This document shows, one piece after another, positions 27,981 through 36,326 of a stretch of DNA of 64,000 nucleotides. A program made the position numbers and the translations under genes. The stretch is from positions 1-64,000 of the forward strand of contig JALSIX010000080.1 of assembly GCA_026989655.1 (NCBI GenBank), given 5' to 3'. Numbering within the stretch: the stretch's first letter is position 1; each line of letters starts with the position of its first letter. Source of the DNA: Caldilineaceae bacterium. Its GTDB lineage: Bacteria; Chloroflexota; Anaerolineae; Caldilineales; Caldilineaceae. The notes under the pieces are model-generated. The model saw only the letters and a program-made list of their open reading frames with translations. It did not search any database and was not told the origin of the DNA.

Positions 27981-28511
27981 ATGAGCGATCCCTCGAGCAC
28001 GTCCAAGCGGGTCCAGGATTCGGCCATCACCCTGAGCCAGTTCATGAACCCCGAGCATGCCAACAGCCTGGGCAACGTCCACGGTGGGGTGATCCTGAAG
28101 CTGTGCGACGAGTGCGGCGGCATCGTGGCCTCCCGACATGCCCGGCGCCCCGCGGTGACGGTGGCCATCGACAGCGTGACCTTCCACCACCCGGTGCGGG
28201 TGGGCCAGCTCCTGATGTTGCACGGGCGCATCACCTACGTGGGGCGCACCAGCATGGAGGTGGAGGTGATGGTGGAGGCCGAGGACCTGCTCACCGGTGA
28301 GATCACCCACACCAACAGCGCCTACTTCATCTACGTGGCCCTGGACGACCGAGGACGGCCGACGCCCGTGCCCCGGCTGGAACTGACCACCCAGGAGGAA
28401 CGACAACGGTTCGAGGAGGGCCGGGAGCGGCAAAGGCTCCGCTTGGAAAAGGCGCGCCGCCAGCGGGCATCTGCCCAGGCCCAGCGAACAGGTGAAGGCT
28501 CCCATGCGTGA
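27981..28511 (+). CDS. acyl-CoA thioesterase, hotdog fold (YciA/BFIT type)
   Basis: 176 residues. The hotdog-thioesterase core is clear: FMNPEHANSLGNVHGGVILKLCDE with the GG helix cap and catalytic Asp, VTVAIDSVTFHHPVRVGQLL and GRTSMEVEVMVEAEDLLTG. It should hydrolyse acyl-CoA thioesters. The last 45 residues are a charged helix (EERQRFEEGRERQRLRLEKA) beyond the usual domain. Its stop overlaps the start of the next gene by 8 bp. Confidence 0.92.
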   Translation: MSDPSSTSKRVQDSAITLSQFMNPEHANSLGNVHGGVILKLCDECGGIVASRHARRPAVTVAIDSVTFHHPVRVGQLLMLHGRITYVGRTSMEVEVMVEAEDLLTGEITHTNSAYFIYVALDDRGRPTPVPRLELTTQEERQRFEEGRERQRLRLEKARRQRASAQAQRTGEGSHA

Positions 28512-29130
28512 GACGCTCCGTTGGGGGATCCCCGTGACCGGCCTGGCGACCCTGGCCGGATACCTGGCGCCCTGGGCCCCCCATCCCGCCGCGGGGCTGG
28601 CCATCACCGGGCTGGACCTGGGCGAGCTGGTCAAGTTCCTGTCCCCGGTCCGCGACGGTCAGGTGGTGCTGTGGCGGGAGGGCTTCTACCTGCCCCCGGT
28701 CGCGGTGAGCCTGGCCTTCAGCCTGGTCGCCTTCCGGGAGGAGTGGGCCTATCCCCGGCCGGTGCGGGCAGGGATGGTGGTGCTGGCCCTGGTGGCCGCG
28801 GCCCTTCTGCTGCCCCCCGCGTGGACGCCTGCCCGGCTGTGGACGCCGGAGTTCCGCCTCCAGACCCTGGTGCTGCTGGGATGTGGGCTGGCCGCGGTGG
28901 GGAGCCCCGTGCTGGCCCTGGCGCCCCGGTGGCTGGCCGGGAGCACCGTGGCCCTGCTGGCCGTCACCGGTCTGGTCTACCCCATTCGTCAATTCCTTGC
29001 GGTGTTGCCTCTGATGGCCGCGGTGTACCGGGAGCCGTTGACCCCGGGATGGGGGCTGGGGCTCTTCGCCCTGGGGCTGGGGAGCCTGGTGCTCCTGGGG
29101 ATCGGAGCCGGATGGGAGAAACGTGGATGA
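28504..29130 (+). CDS. hypothetical membrane protein, about six helices
   Basis: 208 residues. No family is recognised. Visible hydrophobic segments include VTGLATLAGYLAPWAP, YLPPVAVSLAFSLVAF, AGMVVLALVAAALLLPPAW, LVLLGCGLAAVGSPVLALAP and LGLFALGLGSLVLLGIGAG. The ATG at 28504 overlaps the thioesterase stop (28511), and its stop overlaps the next start as ATGA, so the three genes are translated as one unit. That suggests a linked but unknown role. Confidence 0.72.
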   Translation: MRETLRWGIPVTGLATLAGYLAPWAPHPAAGLAITGLDLGELVKFLSPVRDGQVVLWREGFYLPPVAVSLAFSLVAFREEWAYPRPVRAGMVVLALVAAALLLPPAWTPARLWTPEFRLQTLVLLGCGLAAVGSPVLALAPRWLAGSTVALLAVTGLVYPIRQFLAVLPLMAAVYREPLTPGWGLGLFALGLGSLVLLGIGAGWEKRG

Positions 29131-29600
29131 GCCCCGAGAACCGGTTGGCCGCCTACCAGGTCCCACTCCGAGCCCGATGGCAACGGGCCCGGGACCGGGT
29201 GGAGATCCGCATCGGCCCTGGGCAGGCCCAGGGCCGGGTCGATTCCATCCCCACCACCGGGGTGGTCCATGTCCAGGACTACCAGTTCCTGGGGGTGACC
29301 CTGTACGACGACAAGCGCCTGCGGCTGGGCCTGTGGCTGCGCCGGCACTTCCCCCAGACGCCCTACCGGTCGGGGGAGCCGGTGCCCCCGAACACCGTGG
29401 TCTACCACCTCGGCGCCCGATCCGCCTACTTCTCCCTCTGGCCCCGGCTGGGAGAGGCGGAGGAACTCCACCTGGAGCGCACGGTCTGGCTGGTGCGAGA
29501 CGCGACAGGCAACTACACGGCCGTCCAGATCCCGGTGACCGGACGGCGAGGCCGGGAGGATGCCCTGGGCCCTGCCGCGGGGCTGTTGCCCTCCCGGTAG
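29127..29600 (+). CDS. hypothetical soluble protein
   Basis: 157 residues. No signal peptide or membrane helix and no recognised family. The sequence is rich in Arg and aromatic residues and looks beta-rich (VVHVQDYQFLGVTLYDDKRL, YHLGARSAYFSLWPRLG, VWLVRDATGNYTAVQIPVT). The ATG at 29127 overlaps the preceding stop by ATGA. Translational coupling to the small membrane protein suggests that the pair work together. Confidence 0.68.
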   Translation: MSPENRLAAYQVPLRARWQRARDRVEIRIGPGQAQGRVDSIPTTGVVHVQDYQFLGVTLYDDKRLRLGLWLRRHFPQTPYRSGEPVPPNTVVYHLGARSAYFSLWPRLGEAEELHLERTVWLVRDATGNYTAVQIPVTGRRGREDALGPAAGLLPSR

Positions 29601-29658
29601 CGCCATCCCAGCCATCTGGACATCCACCCACACCTCCATATTCCAGGGAGAATCGTCC

Positions 29659-30549
29659 ATGAGCGAACGGATTCGTTTCGGTGTCATCGGCGGCAGCGGC
29701 GTCTACCGGATGGAGGCCCTCCAGGATGTGGAGGAGATCGAGCTGGAGACGCCCTTTGGCAAGCCCTCGGACGCGTACGTGGTGGGCACCCTCCACGGCC
29801 AGCGGGTGGCCTTTCTCCCCCGCCACGGCCGGGGACATCGCATCAGCCCCACCCGCCTGCCCCAGCGGGCCAACATCTACGGCTTCAAGCTCCTGGGCGT
29901 GGAGTACCTCATCGCGGTGAGCGCCTGCGGGAGTCTACGGGAGCACATCCATCCCGGGGACATCGTGATCCCCGATCAGCTCTTGGACCGAACCCGGCTG
30001 CGCCCCCTGAGCTTCTTCGACGACCCGGACGTGGGCACGGACGGCCTGGTGGCCCACGTGAGTGTGGCCGAGCCCTTCTGCCCCTTCCTGAGCGAGATCT
30101 GCTACCGGGCCGTGGAACAGACGGGCAATCCCGTGCACCGGCGCGGAGCGTTCGTCACCATCGAGGGCCCCCGCTTCAGCACCAAGGCCGAGAGCCACGC
30201 CTTCCGCAAGCTGGGCATGGACATCATCGGCATGACCACCGTGCCCGAGGCCTTCCTGGCCCGGGAGGCGGAGATGAGCTACGCGGTGATGGCCCACGTC
30301 ACCGACTACGACGTGTGGCACCAGTCCGAGGAGCCCGTGACCGTGGAGATGGTGGTGCGGACCCTCATGCGCAACGCGGAGGTGGCCAAACAGGCCGTGG
30401 CCCATGCCATCGCCCTCCTGGCCGACGCGCCGCCGTCGCCCCAGGCCCATGCACTCCAGGATGCGTTGATCACGGATCGCAGCCAGGTCCCACCCCGGGT
30501 GGTGGAGAGGCTGGAGGCCATCATCGGCAAGTACTTCCGCACCCCATGA
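29659..30549 (+). CDS. mtnP: S-methyl-5'-thioadenosine phosphorylase
   Basis: 296 residues, typical of MTAP. Phosphate and substrate motifs: FGVIGGSGVYRM, PRHGRGHRISPTRLPQRANI, SACGSLREHIHPGD, and the purine/ribose site EGPRFSTKAESHAFRKLGMD followed by IIGMTTVPEAFLAREAEM. It cleaves methylthioadenosine to adenine and 5-methylthioribose-1-phosphate in methionine salvage; hydrolysis of other purine nucleosides is possible in this family. GGGAG precedes the ATG. No other methionine-salvage gene is next to it. Confidence 0.95.
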   Translation: MSERIRFGVIGGSGVYRMEALQDVEEIELETPFGKPSDAYVVGTLHGQRVAFLPRHGRGHRISPTRLPQRANIYGFKLLGVEYLIAVSACGSLREHIHPGDIVIPDQLLDRTRLRPLSFFDDPDVGTDGLVAHVSVAEPFCPFLSEICYRAVEQTGNPVHRRGAFVTIEGPRFSTKAESHAFRKLGMDIIGMTTVPEAFLAREAEMSYAVMAHVTDYDVWHQSEEPVTVEMVVRTLMRNAEVAKQAVAHAIALLADAPPSPQAHALQDALITDRSQVPPRVVERLEAIIGKYFRTP

Positions 30550-30622
30550 GCCCTGGGGGCGCGGGCGGCTCCCCTGCCCCCACAGGGCAGCTCCCCCCGC
30601 GTTCCCTTTCCGGAGGAGATCC

Positions 30623-31726
30623 ATGCAAGTCCGTGCGGCCCTGGTGCGAGAAGCCGGTCGGCTGGAGGTAGTCCCTGTGGCCCTGGAGCCCCCCAGGGCC
30701 GGAGAGGTGCTGGTGCGGATCCGCGCGGCCGGGGTGTGTCACTCGGACCTCCACACCCTCCGCGGAGAGCTCCGGGCCCGACCCCCGCTGGTCCTGGGCC
30801 ACGAGGGTGCCGGCGTGGTGGAGGCCGTGGGGCCAGGGGTCACCCGGGTGGCGCCCGGGGATCCAGTGGTGATCAACTGGCTGCCGGGATGCCGGACCTG
30901 CGAGCCCTGCCTGCGGGGAGAGCCGAACCTGTGTCGCCGCCTGGAGCAGACCACCTTTCAAGGACGGCTTCCGGACGGAAGCACCCGGATCCGCCTGGAG
31001 GACGGCACGGCCGTGGGCCACTATCTGGGCTCTGCGACCATGGCCGAGTACACGGTGGTGCCGGAGGAGGGCGTGGTGCCCCTCCTGGAGGGCGTGCCCT
31101 TCGAGGTGGGGGCCATCCTGGGCTGTGCCGTGGTCACCGGCGTGGGCGCGGTCTTCCACACGGCCCGGATGCCCCCCGGCCAGCGGGCCGCGGTGATCGG
31201 CTGCGGCGGGGTAGGCCTGAGCGCGCTGCTGGGATGTCTGGCCACGGGTGCCCACACGGTCATCGCGGTGGACACGGTCGCGGACAAGCTGGCGCTGGCC
31301 CGACGTCTGGGGGCCACCCACACGGTCCACGCGGGCCAGGAGGACGTGGTGGCCCTGCTGCGGCACCTGACCGACGGCGGCCCCGACTACGTGTTCGACA
31401 GCGTGGGCGCGGCCACCACCATCCGCCAGGCCCTGGAGGCCGTCCGACCCGGTGGCACGGCCACCCTCATCGGGCTCCACGCCGCGCTGGACGAGGTGGC
31501 CATCCGCCCCGGGGTGCTCATCTTCCAGAACAAGACCCTGCGAGGCTCCTTCGCCGGGTCCATGCGACCGGAGGTGGACCTGCCCATGTTGCAGCGGATC
31601 TATCTGGCCGGGCACCTGGACCTGGACGCCCTGATCACCCGGCGCTACCCCTTGGAGGAGATCGCCCAGGCCTTCGCGGACATGGAGGCCGGACGCCTGG
31701 CCCGAGGGGTCCTGGTGATGGAGTAG
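30623..31726 (+). CDS. zinc-dependent alcohol dehydrogenase (MDR superfamily)
   Basis: 367 residues. The catalytic-zinc ligands lie in AAGVCHSDLHTLRGELR and LVLGHEGAGVVEAVG. The structural-zinc lobe CRTCEPCLRGEPNLC has all four cysteines. The Rossmann motif GCGGVGLSALLG is followed by VDTVADKLALARRLGATH, with an Asp after the second strand that favours NAD. The length and HE-GAG pattern are close to class III (S-hydroxymethyl-type) and benzyl alcohol dehydrogenases; the substrate is not determinable. A strong GGAGGAG lies before the ATG. Confidence 0.92.
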   Translation: MQVRAALVREAGRLEVVPVALEPPRAGEVLVRIRAAGVCHSDLHTLRGELRARPPLVLGHEGAGVVEAVGPGVTRVAPGDPVVINWLPGCRTCEPCLRGEPNLCRRLEQTTFQGRLPDGSTRIRLEDGTAVGHYLGSATMAEYTVVPEEGVVPLLEGVPFEVGAILGCAVVTGVGAVFHTARMPPGQRAAVIGCGGVGLSALLGCLATGAHTVIAVDTVADKLALARRLGATHTVHAGQEDVVALLRHLTDGGPDYVFDSVGAATTIRQALEAVRPGGTATLIGLHAALDEVAIRPGVLIFQNKTLRGSFAGSMRPEVDLPMLQRIYLAGHLDLDALITRRYPLEEIAQAFADMEAGRLARGVLVME

Positions 31727-31778
31727 CCCTCGACCGCGATCGTGCCGTTTTTCCAGCCGACCCGTGGAAGGACATGCC

Positions 31779-33002
31779 ATGTTCGACCGTCTCGATCCAG
31801 CCCCTGCGGACTCCATCCTCGGCCTGACCGAGGCCTTCAAACGGGATCCGAACCCCCGGAAGGTGAACCTGGCGGTGGGCGTCTACAAGGACGCCCAGGG
31901 CCGCACCCCGGTGTTGGCCGCCGTGCGAGAGGCAGAACGCCGCCTGTTGGCAGAGGGAGAGGACAAGAGCTATCTCCCCATCGATGGCCTGCCCGGGCTG
32001 GGCTCCCAGGTCCAGACACTGCTCTTCGGCGCCCGACATCCGGCATGCCGGGAAGGGCGGGCTGTCACCACCCAGACGCCTGGAGGAACCGGGGCTCTGC
32101 GGGTGGCCGCGGACTTCCTGGCCCGGATCGCGCCGGAGGCCACGGTGTGGCTCAGCCGCCCCACCTGGCCGAACCACCCGAACATCTTCCAGGCCGCGGG
32201 GCTCCGGGTGGACGTCTACCCCTACTTCGATCCGGCCACCCATGGGGTGGACTTCCAGGCCCTGCTGGATGCGGTGGCCCAGATCCCCTCAGGCGATGTG
32301 CTGGTGCTCCACGGCTGCTGCCACAACCCCACCGGTGCGGACCTCACCCGAGAGCAGTGGACGGCCGTGGCCCAGATGGCCGCGGAACGGGGCATCCTGC
32401 CCCTGGTGGACTTCGCCTACCAGGGCTTTGCCCAAGGGCTGGAGGAGGACGCCCAGGGAATTCGGATCCTGGCGGACCACTGCCCTGAGATGATGGTGGC
32501 CAGCTCCTTCTCCAAGAACTTCGGCCTCTACAACGAGCGGGCTGGAGCCCTGACCCTGATCGCGGAGACGGACCGGGCCGCGGCCATCGCCCAAGGCCAC
32601 GTCAAGAGGGTGGTCCGGCCCAATTACTCCAACCCACCCGCCCACGGAGCGCGGGTGGTGTACACCGTGCTCCGCGATCCCCAGCTCCGGGCCCTCTGGG
32701 AGGAGGAGGTGCGGGAGATGCGGGATCGCATCCACGCCATGCGCCACCTCCTGGCCGAGAGCCTCCACGAGCTGGGGGCTCCCCGGGACTTCTCCTTCAT
32801 CGTACGCCAGCGGGGGATGTTCTCCTACACCGGCCTCACGCCCGAACAGGTCCGGCGTCTGCGGGAACGCTACGCGATCTACGCGGTGAGCTCTGGCCGG
32901 ATCAACGTGGCCGGGCTCACCCAGGCCACGGTGGAGTACGTGGCCCAGGCCATGGTGGACGTGCTCACCCAGGGGATTCCCCAGGACATTCCCGCCTCGT
33001 AG
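31779..33002 (+). CDS. aspartate/aromatic aminotransferase, class I subgroup alpha (AspC/TyrB-like)
   Basis: 407 residues. The N-terminus (ADSILGLTEAFKRDPNPRKV followed by NLAVGVYKD) is the alpha-subgroup signature. Other motifs: SYLPIDGLPG, HGCCHNPTGADLT, FAYQGFAQGLEED, and the PLP-lysine segment SSFSKNFGLYNERAGAL. GMFSYTGLTPEQV and the Arg in GRINVAGL bind the substrate carboxylate. It moves amino groups between aspartate or aromatic amino acids and 2-oxoglutarate. The ATG at 31779 has GGAAGGA upstream. A second, unrelated-subgroup aminotransferase follows directly. Confidence 0.95.
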   Translation: MFDRLDPAPADSILGLTEAFKRDPNPRKVNLAVGVYKDAQGRTPVLAAVREAERRLLAEGEDKSYLPIDGLPGLGSQVQTLLFGARHPACREGRAVTTQTPGGTGALRVAADFLARIAPEATVWLSRPTWPNHPNIFQAAGLRVDVYPYFDPATHGVDFQALLDAVAQIPSGDVLVLHGCCHNPTGADLTREQWTAVAQMAAERGILPLVDFAYQGFAQGLEEDAQGIRILADHCPEMMVASSFSKNFGLYNERAGALTLIAETDRAAAIAQGHVKRVVRPNYSNPPAHGARVVYTVLRDPQLRALWEEEVREMRDRIHAMRHLLAESLHELGAPRDFSFIVRQRGMFSYTGLTPEQVRRLRERYAIYAVSSGRINVAGLTQATVEYVAQAMVDVLTQGIPQDIPAS

Positions 33003-33106
33003 GCAAGGGCCCGGGGGTAGAGGCTTCGCCCGGATATGGTCCACGCCTTCCAGCCCCATCCCAGGAACTTGTCGAGCCCGACGAGCACACTTTGGGGAGC
33101 GCCTCC

Positions 33107-34276
33107 ATGAAACCCCTATCCGAGCTGCTTCAATCCGTTCCCGGTAGCCTCACCGCGGCCATGGTCCAGAAGGGCCGCGAGATGAAGGCCGCGGGCCTGA
33201 ACGTGGTGAACCTGGCCGCGGGGGAGCCGGACTTCGACACCCCCAGACACATCCAGGAGGCCGCGTTCCGGGCCATCCAGGCCGGAGACACCCATTACCC
33301 GCCCTCCCACGGCAAGCCGGAGCTGTTGGAGGCCATCGTGGCCAAGCACGCCCGGGACAACGGCCTGACCTTCTCCCCAGACCAGATCCTGGTGACGCCC
33401 GGGGCCAAGTGGGCCATCTACGCGGCCCTGGCAGTGCTCCTGAATCCAGGGGACGAGGTCCTGGTCCTGGAGCCCACGTGGGTCAGCTACAGCCCCATGA
33501 TCCGACTCCATCGGGCCCTTCCGGTCTCCGTTCCCCTGGAGGCCGGAGAGGGCTTTCGGGTGACCTCGGAACGACTCCGGGCGCATGTGACCCCCCGGAC
33601 CCAGCTCATCCTGATCTGTTCCCCCAACAACCCCACCGGCCGGGTGTTCACCCGGGCCGAGCTGGAGGCCGTGGCCCAGGTCGCGCAGGAGCACGACCTG
33701 TACGTGCTCAGCGACGAGATCTACGAGCACATCGTCTACGACGGCCACCGGCACATCAGCCCGGCCAGCCTGCCGGGCATGGCAGAACGCACCGTGACCG
33801 TCAACGGGCTGAGCAAGGCCTACGCCATGACCGGCTGGCGTCTGGGGTGGCTGGCCGCCCCCCTGGCCGTGGCCCGGCTGGCCCGGCGCTATCAGACCCA
33901 GAGCGTCACCTGCGCGGCCAGCTTCGTGCAGACCGCGGCCGTGGCCGCGCTCAACGGCCCCCAGGAGTGTGTGGCCGAGATGGTGGCCGCCTACGACGCC
34001 CGTCGTCGCTTCCTCCTGGATGCCCTGGAAGAGATCCCGGGGCTGGAGAGCGGCCCCGTGGAGGGCGCGTTCTATCTCTTCGCCCGCTTCACCGAGACCG
34101 ACCGGGACAGCCTGGCCCTGTCCCAGCTCCTGTTGGAGAAAGGGCTCATCGCCACCACCCCTGGGATCGCCTTCGGCCGGGCCGGGGAGGGCCATGTCCG
34201 CTTCTCCTTTGCCGCGTCCATGGACGATCTGGAGAAGGCCGTCGAACGGCTGGCCCAGATCGTGCCCCAACTGTGA
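33107..34276 (+). CDS. aspartate aminotransferase, class I subgroup gamma (AspB-like)
   Basis: 389 residues. Motifs: NLAAGEPDFDTPRHIQEAAF, TPGAKWAIYAAL, ICSPNNPTGRVFTRAE, LSDEIYEHIVYDG and the PLP-lysine site NGLSKAYAMTGWRLGWLAAP, with PGIAFGRAGEGHVRFSFA at the C-terminus. This is the thermophile/Bacillus-type aspartate aminotransferase, some members of which also use prephenate. The ATG at 33107 follows GGGGAG. It shares its position with the alpha-subgroup enzyme upstream. Confidence 0.95.
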   Translation: MKPLSELLQSVPGSLTAAMVQKGREMKAAGLNVVNLAAGEPDFDTPRHIQEAAFRAIQAGDTHYPPSHGKPELLEAIVAKHARDNGLTFSPDQILVTPGAKWAIYAALAVLLNPGDEVLVLEPTWVSYSPMIRLHRALPVSVPLEAGEGFRVTSERLRAHVTPRTQLILICSPNNPTGRVFTRAELEAVAQVAQEHDLYVLSDEIYEHIVYDGHRHISPASLPGMAERTVTVNGLSKAYAMTGWRLGWLAAPLAVARLARRYQTQSVTCAASFVQTAAVAALNGPQECVAEMVAAYDARRRFLLDALEEIPGLESGPVEGAFYLFARFTETDRDSLALSQLLLEKGLIATTPGIAFGRAGEGHVRFSFAASMDDLEKAVERLAQIVPQL

Positions 34277-34293
34277 GAGGTGGAGCGTCCACC

Positions 34294-35082
34294 ATGCAGA
34301 TCACGCCACTCCAGTACCTCCTGGCCATCCTGGCCGGGTTCCTGGCCGGCATCATCAACACCTTGGCCGGAAGCGGCTCGGCCGTCACCCTGCCCCTGTT
34401 GGTCTTCCTGGGGCTGCCGGCCAACGTGGCCAACGGGACGAACCGCGTCGGGGTCATTGTCCAGAACATCGTGGGCATCGCCACCTTTGCCCGCAGCGGC
34501 AAGATGGACCTGCGGGGAGGGCTGTGGCTGGTGCTCCCGGCCTTCCTGGGGGCGGCCGTGGGGGCCCAGATCGCGGTGGACCTGGACGAACAGGCCATGA
34601 ACCGGGCCATCGGCGCGGTGATGGTGGTCATGTTGCTCCTGGTCCTGCTGAACCCCAAGCGGTGGCTGCGGGAACAGTCGGAGTTTCAGGAGGGGCGTCC
34701 AGGCCTTCTGACCCTGGCCATCTTCTTCGCGATCGGGATGTACGGGGGGTTCATCCAGGTGGGGGTGGGGATCTTCCTGCTCACCGCGCTGGTGATGGGC
34801 GCGGGCTACACCCTGACCCACGCCAACGCGCTGAAGCTCCTCATCGTGCTGGTCTTCAGCTTCAGCGCCATCGCGATCTTCATCGCCAACGGCCAGGTGA
34901 ACTGGCCCCTGGGGCTCCTGGTGGCCGTGGGCCAGAGCCTGGGAGCATGGGCGGCGGCCCGGTTTGCGGTCAGCTACCGGGACGCCAATCTCTGGGTCCG
35001 ACGGCTGTTGATCCTGGTGATCCTCTACTCCATCTTCCGCTTCCTGGGCCTCCAGGAGTGGTTGCTCGCCTCCCTGGGATAG
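34294..35082 (+). CDS. TauE/SafE family membrane transporter
   Basis: 262 residues with about eight membrane helices in two related halves. The first half shows LAGFLAGIINTLAGSGSAVT followed by LPLLVFLGLPANVANGTNR. The second shows GMYGGFIQVGVGIFLLTALV and THANALKLLIVLVFSFSA. Members export sulfite, organosulfonates or similar anions; the actual substrate is unknown here. The start is an ATG at 34294, 17 bp after the aminotransferase stop, with GGTGGAG upstream. The possible link to the transporter and sucCD genes at 39-44 kb is discussed in the findings. Confidence 0.93.
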   Translation: MQITPLQYLLAILAGFLAGIINTLAGSGSAVTLPLLVFLGLPANVANGTNRVGVIVQNIVGIATFARSGKMDLRGGLWLVLPAFLGAAVGAQIAVDLDEQAMNRAIGAVMVVMLLLVLLNPKRWLREQSEFQEGRPGLLTLAIFFAIGMYGGFIQVGVGIFLLTALVMGAGYTLTHANALKLLIVLVFSFSAIAIFIANGQVNWPLGLLVAVGQSLGAWAAARFAVSYRDANLWVRRLLILVILYSIFRFLGLQEWLLASLG

Positions 35083-35194
35083 CGAGCGCCGGCATGGGAT
35101 CGAGGGCCCTGGCCCGGCTCGAAAGAGGGGGCCAGACCCCGACGCACTCTGCCTTCATCGAAACCCCTACCCAGCATGGAAGGGAAAGGCACCC

Positions 35195-35968
35195 ATGGAA
35201 CCGCTTCTCACCAGCGAGAACCTGATCGCCCTGGCCACCCTGGTGGTCCTGGAGATCGTCCTGGGGGTGGACAACGTGATCTTCATCGCCATCCTCAGCA
35301 ACAAGCTCCCGAGACACCAACAACATCTGGGACGCTCCATCGGCATCGGCCTGGCCGTCATCACCCGGATCCTGCTTCTCCTCACCATCACCTGGGTCAT
35401 GCGGTTGACCCGCCCCCTGATCACCCTCCTGGGCAACGACCTCTCCGGCCGGGACCTGATCCTCCTGGGCGGCGGTCTCTTCCTCATCGCCAAGAGCACC
35501 TACGAGATCCACGAGAAGCTGGAGGCTGTGGAACGCCCCCCCACCATGCGGACGGCCGCGTCCTTGGCCGCGGTGATCGCGCAGATCGTGCTCATCGACA
35601 TGGTCTTCTCCCTGGATTCGGTGATCACCGCGGTGGGGCTGTCCGGGGTGCTGTGGGTGATGATCACCGCGGTGGTGGCGGCGGCTGGGGTGATGGTGGT
35701 CTTTGCCGGGGCCATCGGCCGCTTCGTGGAGGAACACCCCACCATGAAGATCCTGGCCCTGGCCTTCCTGATCCTGATCGGCTTCCTGCTGGTGCTGGAG
35801 GGGTGGATACCGGAGGCGGTGGAGGAGCTGCGGCTGCGCAACTACGCCTACTTCGCCATGGCCTTCTCCTTCGGCGTGGAGATGATCAACCTGCGGCTGC
35901 GCAAGGCCTACGCGCCCGTCCGCCTGCACAACCGCCCCTCCATGGAGGAGCTGGAGGGGAGCAGGTAG
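35195..35968 (+). CDS. TerC family integral membrane protein
   Basis: 257 residues with about seven membrane helices. LVVLEIVLGVDNVIFIAILS and IVLIDMVFSLDSVITAVGL hold the two conserved Asp/Asn motifs of TerC, and FSFGVEMINLRLRKA is near the end. TerC-like proteins include the tellurite-resistance protein and manganese exporters (Alx/MeeF) that load metal onto secreted proteins. A GAAGGGA site precedes the ATG. It is the last plus-strand gene before the minus-strand block. Confidence 0.93.
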   Translation: MEPLLTSENLIALATLVVLEIVLGVDNVIFIAILSNKLPRHQQHLGRSIGIGLAVITRILLLLTITWVMRLTRPLITLLGNDLSGRDLILLGGGLFLIAKSTYEIHEKLEAVERPPTMRTAASLAAVIAQIVLIDMVFSLDSVITAVGLSGVLWVMITAVVAAAGVMVVFAGAIGRFVEEHPTMKILALAFLILIGFLLVLEGWIPEAVEELRLRNYAYFAMAFSFGVEMINLRLRKAYAPVRLHNRPSMEELEGSR

Positions 35969-36005
35969 GGGGGGAAGAGCGTGCCGATGTCCAGAGGGGA
36001 CTCCC

Positions 36006-36326
36006 CTAGCCAGGCGGCCAGCGTTCGATGTACACGTCCATGACACCGCCGCAGACCCCCAGGCTCTGCATGGAGATGTCCTCTGTCAGGTCCACCCGCA
36101 CCACCCGGGGGACCCCGTCCTGGATCACGTCCAGGGCTACCCGGATGACGTCGGCCTCGCCGCAACCGCCGCCCACGGTCCCCACATGGCGTCCCAGGGG
36201 GTGGACGATCATCTTGGCCCCCACCTCCCGAGGTACCGAGCCCCGGGCCTCCACGATGGTGGCCAGGGCCACCGGCTGGCCCTCCTCCACGAAACGGCGC
36301 AGATGTCCGTAGATCGCGGCGCTCAT
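36006..36326 (-). CDS. stand-alone XdhC/CoxI N-terminal domain protein
   Basis: 106 residues. It carries the XdhC_CoxI motif intact: VALATIVEARGSVPREVGAK and GTVGGGCGEADVIRVALDVI, followed by CGGVMDVYIERW. XdhC proteins normally have a further Rossmann domain and total 250 residues or more, so this is a single-domain form. XdhC-type proteins receive and sulfurate molybdenum cofactor for xanthine dehydrogenase/CO dehydrogenase-type enzymes. The ATG overlaps the stop of the upstream mocA-like gene as ATGA. Confidence 0.9.
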   Translation of the reverse strand: MSAAIYGHLRRFVEEGQPVALATIVEARGSVPREVGAKMIVHPLGRHVGTVGGGCGEADVIRVALDVIQDGVPRVVRVDLTEDISMQSLGVCGGVMDVYIERWPPG

